From: an uncultured Parolsenella sp. | GTDB lineage: Bacteria; Actinomycetota; Coriobacteriia; Coriobacteriales; Atopobiaceae | Direction: 5' to 3' | NCBI RefSeq assembly: GCF_934660935.1 | Contig: NZ_CAKUIH010000002.1 | Location: 62,001-126,000, forward strand | Length of the DNA stretch: 64,000 bases | In this document: positions 36,795 through 44,360 of the stretch, one piece after another | Layout of the letters: each line of letters begins with the position of its first letter | Position numbering within the stretch: position 1 is the first letter of the stretch | Translations under genes and position numbers: made by a program | The notes under the pieces: generated by a model | The model's database searches: none | What the model was told of the DNA's origin: nothing | What the model saw: the letters and a program-made list of their open reading frames with translations, nothing else

Positions 36795-36832
36795 AAAAAA
36801 GAAACGCCCGGCAGCTCACGGGCTCCCGGGCG
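36795..36832 (-). terminator. Attenuator terminator before metY
   Basis: On the minus strand CGCCCGGGAGC (36832-36822) pairs with GCTGCCGGGCG (36815-36805), one mismatch and a 6-nt loop, followed by TTTCTTTTTT. It lies after the leader peptide and about 130 bases before metY. Its first arm is perfectly complementary over 10 bases to 36904-36913 within the leader peptide coding region, so an antiterminator can form instead. Confidence 0.85.
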
Positions 36833-36863
36833 CAAGTCGGAGACGTTTCGCAAGGCGATGGTG

Positions 36864-36959
36864 CTAATGACGCACGACAACCCTGCAGGTAGACCCCTGC
36901 GGTGCCCGGGAGCTCAGCATTCGCATGCACATCATCATCGTGGTGGTCTTGGCAGTCAT
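36864..36959 (-). CDS. Methionine-rich leader peptide of metY
   Basis: 31 codons from ATG 36959, with the perfect ribosome site AAGGAGGTG at 36975-36967. The peptide starts MTAKTTTMMMCMRML: five Met codons and one Cys codon within codons 8-14, just before the RNA segment that can pair with the terminator arm. It then runs to a TAG stop at 36866-36864. Codon content, ribosome site and downstream terminator fit ribosome-mediated transcription attenuation. The peptide itself probably has no function. Confidence 0.85.
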   Translation of the reverse strand: MTAKTTTMMMCMRMLSSRAPQGSTCRVVVRH

Positions 36960-36998
36960 CTCTCGGCACCTCCTTGCGCCTTCGGTTTTGCTGGTGAG

Positions 36999-37028
36999 TT
37001 TATACGCCCGCGTGGGCGATAAGGTCAA
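36999..37028 (-). promoter_or_regulatory. metY promoter
   Basis: On the minus strand TTGACC (37028-37023), an 18-base spacer, TATAAA (37004-36999). The spacer contains the palindrome CGCCC/GGGCG. The predicted transcript start near 36992 lies about 17 bases before the leader peptide ribosome site. Confidence 0.6.
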
Positions 37029-37030
37029 TA

Positions 37031-37049
37031 CCCTAGTGGGTAACTAGGG
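37031..37049. promoter_or_regulatory. LysR-type palindrome upstream of metY
   Basis: CCCTAGT, GGGTA, ACTAGGG: a perfect 7-bp inverted repeat that contains the T-N11-A pattern of LysR-family sites. It directly abuts the -35 box of metY on the upstream side, the place expected for an activator. Confidence 0.55.
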
Positions 37050-37127
37050 ATTAAGATTCTGTTACATCGAGGTAGGGAGGGGTGTTTGGCGGTCAGATTT
37101 CTATTGTGGGCCGCCGTGAGGTCGTTT

Positions 37128-37281
37128 TGCCGCCCGGCCGCGAGCCGCCGCTATACGCCGAATGCCACGTGACGTCCCGAGTCGCCGTGGCAAGCGAGTC
37201 ACCGCTATCGCCGCCCGGCTGCGAGTCGCCGTGGCAAGCGAGCCGCCGCTATCCGCCGGATGCCACGTGACGTCGCGAGGT
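37128..37281. repeat. Mosaic direct repeats before the aldo/keto reductase gene
   Basis: A 20-base block occurs at 37179-37198 and 37223-37242 (GAGTCGCCGTGGCAAGCGAG). A second block, ATGCCACGTGACGTC, occurs at 37162-37176 and 37260-37274. A CGCCGCCCGGC-like block is also duplicated. No gene seen. Confidence 0.6.
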
Positions 37282-37384
37282 CCCACTTCTGCATCGCGCG
37301 CCATTCGCCGATGGGGGCGTGCACTCCTCTTGGCTAAAGCGTCATCATCAGGCGCAGGGGTATTCAATAGCAAGGAGGAAGCTC

Positions 37385-38317
37385 ATGCGCTACATCGAAT
37401 TTGGAGAGCAGAAGGCTAAGGCGTCCGAGGTCATGATTGGCCTCATGCGCATCAAGGAAATGAGCGTGCCCGAGGTCACGGAGCTCATCGAGACCGCGCT
37501 CGACGAGGGCATCAACGCCCTGGACATCGCTGATGTCTACGGCCGAGGCACCTGCGAGAGCATCCTCGGCGAGGTTTTCGCCGCCAATCCGGGTCTGCGC
37601 GATCGCGTCTTCCTGCAGTCGAAGGTCGGCATTCGCAAGGAGCCGGACGGCTTCACGTGGTACGACTTCTCGAAGGAGCACATCATCGAAGCCGTTGACG
37701 CCGGCCTCGCCCGCATGGGCGTCGACCACGTCGACTCGATGCTGCTCCATCGCCCCGACGTGCTCATGGAGCCGGACGAGGTGGGCGAGGCCCTTGAGAC
37801 CCTCAAGGATCAGGGTAAGGTCCTCGACTGGGGCGTCTCGAACCTCAATCCCGCCATGCTCGGTCGTCTCGAGCGTCGCGTCCCGGTCAAGCTCGCGACC
37901 AACCAGATGCAGCTCAGCTGCGCGTTTACGCCTGCGTTCAACGGTGCGTTCAACGTGAACATGGAGAACGACGCCGCCATCATGCGAGACGGGGGCATCT
38001 TCGAGTACTGCGAGGATAGGGACATGGTCATCCAGGCCTGGTCCACCATGCAGTACGGCTACTTTGAGGGCGTCTTCCTCGGCAGCCCCAAGTATCCCGA
38101 GCTCAACGCCAAGCTCGAGGAGCTGGCCGAGAAGTACGACGTGACCCCGATGGCCGTGGCGCTCGCCTGGGTGCTCCGCTATCCGGCGAAGATGCAGGCC
38201 GTCATCGGCACCACGAAGGCGTCGCGCGTCCGCGAGGCCGCGCGCGCCTGCGACTTCGAGCTCACCCGCAAGGAGTGGTACGAGATCTACTGCTCCGCGG
38301 GCAACGTTCTGCCGTAG
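37385..38317 (+). CDS. Aldo/keto reductase
   Basis: 310-residue NADP-dependent oxidoreductase of the AKR (YdhF-like) group. The catalytic tetrad is visible: Asp in DIADVYGRG, its Tyr, Lys in QSKVGI, and His in LLHRPDV near residue 124. The nucleotide-binding end reads AVIGTTKASRVREAARA. AGGAGG precedes ATG 37385, and the longer frame from 37319 is rejected. The substrate is unknown. It converges with the LysR gene. Confidence 0.9.
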   Translation: MRYIEFGEQKAKASEVMIGLMRIKEMSVPEVTELIETALDEGINALDIADVYGRGTCESILGEVFAANPGLRDRVFLQSKVGIRKEPDGFTWYDFSKEHIIEAVDAGLARMGVDHVDSMLLHRPDVLMEPDEVGEALETLKDQGKVLDWGVSNLNPAMLGRLERRVPVKLATNQMQLSCAFTPAFNGAFNVNMENDAAIMRDGGIFEYCEDRDMVIQAWSTMQYGYFEGVFLGSPKYPELNAKLEELAEKYDVTPMAVALAWVLRYPAKMQAVIGTTKASRVREAARACDFELTRKEWYEIYCSAGNVLP

Positions 38318-38342
38318 CTGTGGGGACGCGCCGCGCTCGCCG

Positions 38343-39266
38343 CTACCCCAGGATTTCGAAGCCGTTATCGGCGATGAGGGAGCGGAGCTCGTCGAGGTAG
38401 CGCTTGGCCATGGGGGAGAGGCGAGCGCGGTCGTTCGTGAGGAAGCCCAGCTGCATCGTCTCGTCAGTCTCGAGCGGGACGGAGACGATGTCGACGCCGT
38501 TGAGGTCGCTGTTGAGCACGCCAGAGCTGATGGTGTAGCCGTTCACGCCGCGCAGCAGGTTGAACAGCGTCGCACGGTCGGTGAGGACGATGGTCTTGCG
38601 GTGGCTTTCGAAAGGCAGGAGCTCCTCGGAGAAGTAGAGCGAGTTATGTGTGCCCTGCTCGTAGCAAAGGTACGGGTAGTCATCGAGGTCCTCGAGGCGG
38701 ACGCTTTTCGCGTTTGCCAGCGGGTGCGACGCGCTTACGAAGACGTGTGGGCGCGCGTTGAACAGCGGCGTGTAGGTGAGGCGGTTCTCGCGCATGAGCT
38801 TGCGCAGGACTTTCTCGTTGAATGAGCTGAGATAGATCACGCCCAGCTCGCTGCGGTAGCCGGCGACGTCCTCGATGATCTCGTAGGTGCGGCTCTCTCG
38901 CAGGGTCATTTCGTATTCGTCGGCGTCTGAACCCTCGAGTAGGCGAACGAAGGCGAGGACGACGAACGCGTAGTGCTGCGACGAGATGGCGAATAGGCGC
39001 TTTGACGGGCGGGCGTGGGAGTAGCGCTGCTCGACGAGCTCCGTCTGCTCGAGAATCTGACGAGCATAGGAGAGGAACTCCGAGCCGTCGGGCGTGAGCG
39101 AAATGCCGCGCGCGCTGCGGTTGAAGATCTGGATGCCAAGCTCGGTTTCGAGATCACGCACGGCGGCGGAGAGGGACGGCTGCGAGATGTAAAGCTGTCG
39201 TGCGGCCTCGGTGATTGAGCCGCACTCGGCGACGCGCGTGACGTAACGAAGCTGGGTGAGGGTCAT
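38343..39266 (-). CDS. LysR-family transcriptional regulator
   Basis: 307 residues. The N-terminal winged helix has SITEAARQLYISQPSLSAAVRDLE near residues 17-40, followed by a long effector-binding domain. AGGGAGG lies before ATG 39266. A T-N11-A palindrome stands 30 bases upstream of the start, as for self-regulation. A palindrome of the same type precedes metY 1.3 kb away, so it might control sulfur genes, but that is inference. Confidence 0.92.
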   Translation of the reverse strand: MTLTQLRYVTRVAECGSITEAARQLYISQPSLSAAVRDLETELGIQIFNRSARGISLTPDGSEFLSYARQILEQTELVEQRYSHARPSKRLFAISSQHYAFVVLAFVRLLEGSDADEYEMTLRESRTYEIIEDVAGYRSELGVIYLSSFNEKVLRKLMRENRLTYTPLFNARPHVFVSASHPLANAKSVRLEDLDDYPYLCYEQGTHNSLYFSEELLPFESHRKTIVLTDRATLFNLLRGVNGYTISSGVLNSDLNGVDIVSVPLETDETMQLGFLTNDRARLSPMAKRYLDELRSLIADNGFEILG

Positions 39267-39295
39267 GGGGCCTCCCTTGACAATGTTTGCTTGCC

Positions 39296-39310
39296 ATAGG
39301 ATACGCCTAT
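39296..39310. promoter_or_regulatory. LysR-type operator before the LysR gene
   Basis: ATAGG-ATACG-CCTAT contains ATAG-N7-CTAT, the classical LysR box, in the promoter region of the regulator gene. Confidence 0.5.
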
Positions 39311-39377
39311 ATTGTGCGTTGAACGGGGGCGCGGCGAGACTGTTTGCTCGCCTGAGCGGTCACGTGTTTTAACTCGT

Positions 39378-39505
39378 CCGAGAAGTATGGACATGATTCG
39401 GGATTCGCCAAGTAGCGTTGCCAATCGGGCGTTTACCAAATGGGGCTTTGTGATCGAGATACGATGGCTACCCGCGCGTTCACGCTTTATGTCCATACTT
39501 CTCGG
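39378..39505. repeat. Long inverted-repeat element (17-bp perfect arms)
   Basis: The arms at 39378-39394 and 39489-39505 are perfect inverted copies (AGAAGTATGGACAT core). They extend outward by four more matched bases beyond one mismatch. The interior is 94 bases with no gene. Confidence 0.75.
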
Positions 39506-39599
39506 CCGAGCTGCTATTTCTGCTAGAGGAGGGGCGTTTCATCGCACTCCTAGACGCTGCGTTATCGTTTACGCATCGGTTTCGATTTGAAAAGTGCGT

Positions 39600-39719
39600 T
39601 AAGTAGGGGGCTATTTGATCAGTTGCCGAGTAGAGGCTTTGTTTTCGCAATGATCAACTGGGCTTTTGCGGCGGAATTGGGGTGTCTACTCCGATAGTTC
39701 CGGAATAGCCCCCTACTTA
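39600..39719. repeat. Long inverted-repeat element (16-bp perfect arms)
   Basis: Arms TAAGTAGGGGGCTATT at 39600-39615 and its complement at 39704-39719, with an interior of 88 bases. It lies 94 bases after the previous element. The arm sequences differ, but the architecture is the same. Confidence 0.75.
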
Positions 39720-39786
39720 GCGAGTTTTTCTCGCCGCCCGTGTCGACTCGCTGCATGTGGCGACTTTTAGTTCGTGTCGACCCGTC

Positions 39787-39820
39787 GATTGAGAGCGCCT
39801 GCCGATTGAGAGCGCCTGCC
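39787..39820. repeat. Perfect 17-bp tandem duplication
   Basis: GATTGAGAGCGCCTGCC occurs twice head to tail. The rest of the 39720-39979 gap shows no gene. Confidence 0.8.
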
Positions 39821-39979
39821 ACATGTGGCGTGCTAAGGCCCGCGATGTTCGCCGCTCGAGGTGATTCCACGCTCGAGTTGATCTTCCATCTGCGATGGCT
39901 CTTCGCTCGTGAAGATTGCCACCCGTGACGAAGCAGAAAACAAGCGCGCGTATCTTATTGTCTCGAATGCGCTTGCGTA

Positions 39980-40008
39980 TTGTGACGTGCTAGTTCTCGC
40001 GCTATAAC
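39980..40008 (+). promoter_or_regulatory. Promoter of the iron alcohol dehydrogenase gene
   Basis: TTGTGA (39980-39985), 17 bases, TATAAC (40003-40008), 39 bases before the start codon. Confidence 0.55.
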
Positions 40009-40047
40009 ACGCATTGGAATCAACGCGCTCGAACGAAAGGATGCAGC

Positions 40048-41262
40048 ATGGAGACCTATAACTTCTATGCGCCCACAAAAGTGCTCTTTGGTCCAGGCAA
40101 GCTCGGCGAACTCGGTGACCAGAAGCTTCCCGGCGCCAAGGCCTTGATCGTGACCACCGGCGGCAAGTCCGTGAAGGCAAACGGCTACCTCACTCGTGTC
40201 GAGGCCGAGCTCGATCGTGCCGGCGTGAAGCATGTGCTGTTCGACCGCATCGAGCCTAACCCGCTGCGCGATACGGTTAACGCGGGCGGTTGGCTTGCTC
40301 GAGGCGAGGGCTGCGACTTCGTTCTCGCGCTCGGCGGAGGTTCGGTCATGGACGCGAGCAAGGGCATTTGCACGATCGCCGCGAATCCGGCCGTGGACGC
40401 CGAGGGCAACGTTACCGCCGGTGATATCTGGACCTACGTCATGGGTGGCACGGCAAAGTCCCAGCCCATCCCCAACGATCCGCTGCCTCTCGTGTGCGTG
40501 ACCACAACTGCCGGCACCGGCTCCGAGGCAGACGCTGGCGCCGTCATCTCCTGCGAGGAGACCGACGAGAAGCTGCGCCTGGGCGATTCGCGTCTCTTCC
40601 CGTGCCTGTCCGTGGTCGATCCCGAGCTCATGCTCACGGTTCCCGCGCGTCTGACCGCCTTCCAGGGCTTTGATGCGCTGTTCCACAACGTCGAGTGCTT
40701 TATCGCCAAGAACCACACCCTCATGGGCGACATGATCTGCCGCGAGGGCATCAGGAATGCCGCGGCCTCGCTTGCTGCCTGCGTCAACGACGGAACGAAC
40801 CTCGAGGCGCGCACCCAGCTCGCGTTCGCCAACACGCTCGGTGGCTACGCGATGGTCTGCTCCGGCTGCGCCGGTTGTCATGGTACCGAGCACGGCATGA
40901 GCGCTCATCACCATGACCTTCCGCACGGCGCTGGCCTCATCATGATCGCCTGCGCCTATCACCAGCATATGATTGACGTCCATGCGTGCGACGACCGCTA
41001 CGTCGAGATGGCTCGCCTCATGGGTGCCGGCGAGGTGGAGCTTGCCGAGCAGGGCCCGAGTGCGTTCGTGACCGAGCTCTCTCGCCTCAAGCGCGAATGT
41101 GGCATGGACGGGCTCAAGATGAGCGACTGGGGCATTACCGAGGACGAGCTTTCTGCCATCGCGGAGAATGCCATTACCACCAACGACGCTCTCTTCGGTC
41201 ACGATCCGTCGCCGCTGACCGTCGATGACGTGACTGCGATTCTCAAGGCTAGCTATAAGTAA
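40048..41262 (+). CDS. Iron-containing alcohol dehydrogenase
   Basis: 404 residues of the type III (butanol-dehydrogenase-like) family. The NAD(P)-binding motif is LALGGGSVMDASKGI near residue 94. Metal ligands lie in the DALFHNVECF region, in HGTEHGMSAHHHDLPHG and nearby histidines. It reduces an aldehyde or oxidises an alcohol; the physiological substrate is unknown. GAAAGGATG precedes the ATG. It is a single gene with its own promoter, followed by tandem repeats. Confidence 0.9.
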   Translation: METYNFYAPTKVLFGPGKLGELGDQKLPGAKALIVTTGGKSVKANGYLTRVEAELDRAGVKHVLFDRIEPNPLRDTVNAGGWLARGEGCDFVLALGGGSVMDASKGICTIAANPAVDAEGNVTAGDIWTYVMGGTAKSQPIPNDPLPLVCVTTTAGTGSEADAGAVISCEETDEKLRLGDSRLFPCLSVVDPELMLTVPARLTAFQGFDALFHNVECFIAKNHTLMGDMICREGIRNAAASLAACVNDGTNLEARTQLAFANTLGGYAMVCSGCAGCHGTEHGMSAHHHDLPHGAGLIMIACAYHQHMIDVHACDDRYVEMARLMGAGEVELAEQGPSAFVTELSRLKRECGMDGLKMSDWGITEDELSAIAENAITTNDALFGHDPSPLTVDDVTAILKASYK

Positions 41263-41298
41263 GGGATAGCGCGCGATGGACGCGGGACCTTCCGGAAC

Positions 41299-41411
41299 GC
41301 GGAGACGCGAGGCCGGACGGCGCACGGGCGCCACGCGCCTGCGCGGCGCGCGGAGACGCGAGGCCGGACGGCGCACGGGCGCCACGCGCCTGCGCGGCGC
41401 GCGGAGACGCG
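41299..41411. repeat. 51-bp tandem repeat, 2.2 copies
   Basis: Copies start at 41299, 41350 and 41401 (partial); each begins GCGGAGACGCG. The repeat is almost pure GC. The frames through it are Arg/Gly/Ala strings typical of non-coding repeats. Confidence 0.85.
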
Positions 41412-41490
41412 GGACCGCCCGCGAACTCTGGGCGTGACAATTTAGAGCGGCTACACCGCCGCGTGGAACCTGCCACACAGCTGAGCCCTC

Positions 41491-41522
41491 GGGGCCCGTC
41501 TCGCATATGCGGGCCGGGCCCC
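41491..41522 (+). terminator. Hairpin after the alcohol dehydrogenase gene
   Basis: GGGGCCCG/CGGGCCCC, an 8-bp stem with an inner GCATATGC. The T tract is poor. Confidence 0.4.
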
Positions 41523-41529
41523 TTGCTGT

Positions 41530-41560
41530 AGCTGACAAAGGGACAGTCCCTTTGTCAGCT
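41530..41560. repeat. GGGACWGTCCC palindrome P3 (TGACAAA arm type)
   Basis: Perfect 15-bp arms around a single central A. It lies upstream of the hydroxysteroid dehydrogenase-like gene. Confidence 0.9.
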
Positions 41561-41574
41561 CTCCTTGCTGAAAA

Positions 41575-41592
41575 GAGCCGAGTTTACGGCTC
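41575..41592. other. Inverted repeat upstream of the SDR gene
   Basis: GAGCCG, AGTTTA, CGGCTC: a perfect 6-bp repeat. It is a possible operator or small hairpin; no T tract. Confidence 0.3.
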
Positions 41593-41743
41593 CTGTCAAC
41601 CTCTCGCGGCCTGGGCACCGTTCGTGGATGGGCGTCTCGCCACTCGCGGAGGCGAAGGGTCATAGCTTTGCATGAAGGAGTATCCCTGTGCCCCGCGAGT
41701 GTTCGATGCCGCCGGGGCTGGCGGCAAAAGAAAAGGGAGACTT

Positions 41744-42547
41744 ATGACGAATCTACGCGAGAAGTACGGCGAGTGGGGCATCGTCCTTGGTGCCACCGAG
41801 GGCGTGGGCGAGGCGTTCTGCAAGAAGCTCGCTGAGGGTGGCATGAACCTGGTTATGGTGGGTCGACGCGAGGAGCTGCTGCGCGAGAAGGGCGAGAAGT
41901 TCCACGAGGAGTACGGCGTGGACTATAAGGTCGTCCGTGCCGACCTGTCCTGTCCCGACGAGGCCTGCGAGGCGGTCTTCTCGGCTACCGAGGGCCTTGA
42001 TATGGGCTTCATGAGCTACGTCGCCTGCCTGCACCACTTTGGCAAGTTCCAGCACACCTCGCTTGAGGACCACGAGAAGATGGTGAACGTCAACGTCATC
42101 AGCTTTCTGCGCATGTTCCACCACTTCATGACGATCTTTGCCGAGCAGGACCGCGGCGCGGTCATCAACGTCTCGTCCATGACGGGCATCTCGAGCTCCC
42201 CGTGGAACGCCGAGTACGGTGCCGGTAAGGCCTACATCCTCAAGCTCACCGAGGCCGTCGCCTGCGAGTGCGAGAAGACGGGCGTCGACGTCGAGGTCTG
42301 CACGCTTGGCACGACGCTTACGCCCACGGCCATCAAGAACTTCCCGAAGGGCCCGGTGGGCGAGCAGGTCGTCAAGCTCGCACTTACGCCCGACGAGGTG
42401 GCCGACGAGGCGTTCGAGAAGCTCGGGAAGGAGTTCTCCATCATCACGGGCGAGCGCAACAAGAAGAGCGTCCACGACTGGAAGGCCAACCACACCGAGG
42501 ACGAGTACATCCGCTACATGGGCTCGTTCTACGCCGACCAGGACTAA
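41744..42547 (+). CDS. Short-chain dehydrogenase, probable 7-beta-hydroxysteroid dehydrogenase
   Basis: 267 residues. The cofactor motif GATEGVG is at 16-22, with VGRREE after the second strand, which favours NADP. The catalytic Ser in NVSSMTGISSSPWN is near 144, and YGAGK has Tyr near 157 and Lys near 161. The sequence closely follows what I recall of the Collinsella aerofaciens 7-beta-HSDH, including NLREKYGEWG, GLDMGFMSYVACLH and the tail HDWKANHTEDEYIRYMGSF. That enzyme interconverts 7-oxo-bile acids and ursodeoxycholate-type products. AAGGGAGA precedes ATG 41744. Palindromes of matching arm type stand on both sides. Confidence 0.85.
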   Translation: MTNLREKYGEWGIVLGATEGVGEAFCKKLAEGGMNLVMVGRREELLREKGEKFHEEYGVDYKVVRADLSCPDEACEAVFSATEGLDMGFMSYVACLHHFGKFQHTSLEDHEKMVNVNVISFLRMFHHFMTIFAEQDRGAVINVSSMTGISSSPWNAEYGAGKAYILKLTEAVACECEKTGVDVEVCTLGTTLTPTAIKNFPKGPVGEQVVKLALTPDEVADEAFEKLGKEFSIITGERNKKSVHDWKANHTEDEYIRYMGSFYADQD

Positions 42548-42564
42548 GCGACGGAGACTTCGGC

Positions 42565-42595
42565 GGTTGACAAAGGGACTGTCCCTTTGTCAACC
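42565..42595. repeat. GGGACWGTCCC palindrome P4 (TGACAAA arm type)
   Basis: Perfect 15-bp arms around a single central T, 18 bases after the SDR stop codon. It may serve as its terminator. Confidence 0.9.
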
Positions 42596-42616
42596 CCGTG
42601 AGGCAGTCATCGCTGG

Positions 42617-42970
42617 TTAATACCGAACCTCAAAGGAGGGTTTGTCGCCGGATTGGCGGCAGGCCCTCCTTTCGCATGAAGTAACGGTGAAGCGCAGGTT
42701 CATCGCACGCAGGAAAGCGTGCGAGCGAGCGCTGGCGTATTGGTCGCGAAGGCTGGCGAGCACTTGGCAGATGGCGTGGCCCGTGCCCTGCATCTCCGCG
42801 GTTACGGTGCCGTTTGGCTCGTTGCGGACCCAGCCGGTGACGCCGGCCTCATTCGCGAGCGATTGCGTGGTCCAACGGAAACCGACGCCCTGGACGGTGC
42901 CGTCGAAGACGAGGACGAGGCGAACCTCTCCGTCGATATCCCAGGTGCGGATGACCTCACTTACATCCAT
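42617..42970 (-). CDS. acyP: Acylphosphatase
   Basis: 117 residues. The signature GTVQGVGFRW holds the catalytic Arg, and GWVRNEPNGTV holds the catalytic Asn. The C terminus ends FEVRY as in the family. It hydrolyses acyl phosphates. The N terminus has about 15 residues more than usual. There is no obvious ribosome site, so translation may be coupled to the alcohol dehydrogenase gene ending six bases upstream; a later start is possible. Confidence 0.8.
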   Translation of the reverse strand: MDVSEVIRTWDIDGEVRLVLVFDGTVQGVGFRWTTQSLANEAGVTGWVRNEPNGTVTAEMQGTGHAICQVLASLRDQYASARSHAFLRAMNLRFTVTSCERRACRQSGDKPSFEVRY

Positions 42971-42976
42971 GGCTGA

Positions 42977-44209
42977 CTACAGGCAGCTCTCGTAGATGGC
43001 GCGCGCGTCATCCATCGTGAGCCTTTGGAGCTGGCCAAACTCGGCGCCCTTGTTCTGCTTGAGCGTCTCGAGGAAAGCGGGGATGTCATCGGCGGTGAAG
43101 CCGAGCTCTCCCAGCGTGCGCGGCATACCGATGGAACAGAAGAAGGCCTGCAGCTCGTCGATCGTGGCGAGGATGGCGTCCTCGACGGCCTCCTCCGGCG
43201 TGGCGTCGATGCAATCCTCGACGACATCCACCGGCTCGATGTCAAACACGCCGGCGCCCAGGGTGAGGAAGCGCTCGGGGTTGGACTGCCAGACGTAGCG
43301 CATCCATGCCGGCATGATGACGGCAAGGCCGGCGCCGTGGGCGACCTTGGGGTCATGTGCGGAGAGCTCGTGCTCCATGCCATGGCTCTCCCAGCCGCCC
43401 GCGCGACCGCCGTTGGCTCCACGGCCGCATCCGGCGAGGTCATTGTGGGCGAGCGTGCCGGCCCACATGAGGTTGGCGCGCGCGTCATAGCACTCGGGGT
43501 CCTCCATGACGCGGCCTGCCTCGGAGATGATGGCGCGGATGAGGCCGCAGTCAAGCTGGTCGGTCACGGGAACGGGGCCGCTGGTTGAGAAGAAGCGCTC
43601 GAGGATGTGAGCGCACATGTCCGTTACGCCGGCTGCCGTCTGGTAGGCGGGGAGGGTGAAGGTCAGCTCAGGGTCGAGAACGGAGACGACGGGGCGGTTG
43701 AGCTCGGACGAGAGGCCCTTCTTGAGGTGGGTCTCCTCGTTGGTAAGGACGCTTGAGGCGCTTGCCTCGGAGCCGGCGGCAGGAATGGTGAGGACGCACG
43801 CGACGGGAAGCTTGCCCTCCGCCACGGGCTTGGCGGCATGGGTGTAGAGGTCCCACAGGTCACCCTGGTAGGGGACACCGAGGGCGATGCCCTTTGCGGT
43901 GTCGATGGCGGAACCGCCGCCAACGGCGAGAACGACATCGGCGCCCGAGGCGCGTGCCACCTCTACGCCCTCTCGGGCGTGGGCGAGGCTGGGGTTGGGC
44001 TGGGCACCGCCGTACTCCGTGTGGGCGACGCCGGCGGCATCGAGGGAGGCGAGGACTCGGTCAAGCGTGCCCGTGCGCACGACGGAATCCTTGCCATAGA
44101 CGACGAGGGCATGCTTAAAGCCGCGAGACGCGAGCTCGGAGCCGGTATGGTCCGTCATGCCCCTGCCAAAGACGACTTTGGTGGGCATGGAGAAACTGAA
44201 GTCATTCAT
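42977..44209 (-). CDS. Iron-containing alcohol dehydrogenase
   Basis: 410 residues, type III alcohol dehydrogenase family (YqhD/butanol-dehydrogenase-like). Motifs are VVFGRGMTDHTG, GGGSAIDTAKGIA near residue 91, and the iron-binding segment GMEHELSAHDPKVAHGAGLAV. It differs clearly from the plus-strand enzyme at 40048. Start 44209 has AAAGGA upstream; the extension to 44281 runs through a duplicated repeat and is rejected. It is probably co-transcribed with acyP. Confidence 0.9.
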   Translation of the reverse strand: MNDFSFSMPTKVVFGRGMTDHTGSELASRGFKHALVVYGKDSVVRTGTLDRVLASLDAAGVAHTEYGGAQPNPSLAHAREGVEVARASGADVVLAVGGGSAIDTAKGIALGVPYQGDLWDLYTHAAKPVAEGKLPVACVLTIPAAGSEASASSVLTNEETHLKKGLSSELNRPVVSVLDPELTFTLPAYQTAAGVTDMCAHILERFFSTSGPVPVTDQLDCGLIRAIISEAGRVMEDPECYDARANLMWAGTLAHNDLAGCGRGANGGRAGGWESHGMEHELSAHDPKVAHGAGLAVIMPAWMRYVWQSNPERFLTLGAGVFDIEPVDVVEDCIDATPEEAVEDAILATIDELQAFFCSIGMPRTLGELGFTADDIPAFLETLKQNKGAEFGQLQRLTMDDARAIYESCL

Positions 44210-44266
44210 GCGTTTCCTTTCGTGGGCAGGTTGCGTCGGGCGATTCGATTTCACTATTGTATTCCC

Positions 44267-44360
44267 CATGCCGGACAACAAATCCGGAGGCTGACGATGG
44301 AAACCTGCAAAAGCATGCCGGACAACAAATCCGGAGGCTGACGATGGAAACCTGCAAAAG
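44267..44360. repeat. Perfect 47-bp tandem duplication cutting into a palindrome
   Basis: Copies at 44267-44313 and 44314-44360 are identical. Each ends with AACCTGCAAAAG, the left half-arm of palindrome P5, so one half-arm is orphaned. Confidence 0.9.

Noticed and set aside
37101..37419. Short frames in the gap before the aldo/keto reductase
   Set aside because: They are Arg/Pro/Ala-rich frames inside mosaic direct repeats with no ribosome site.
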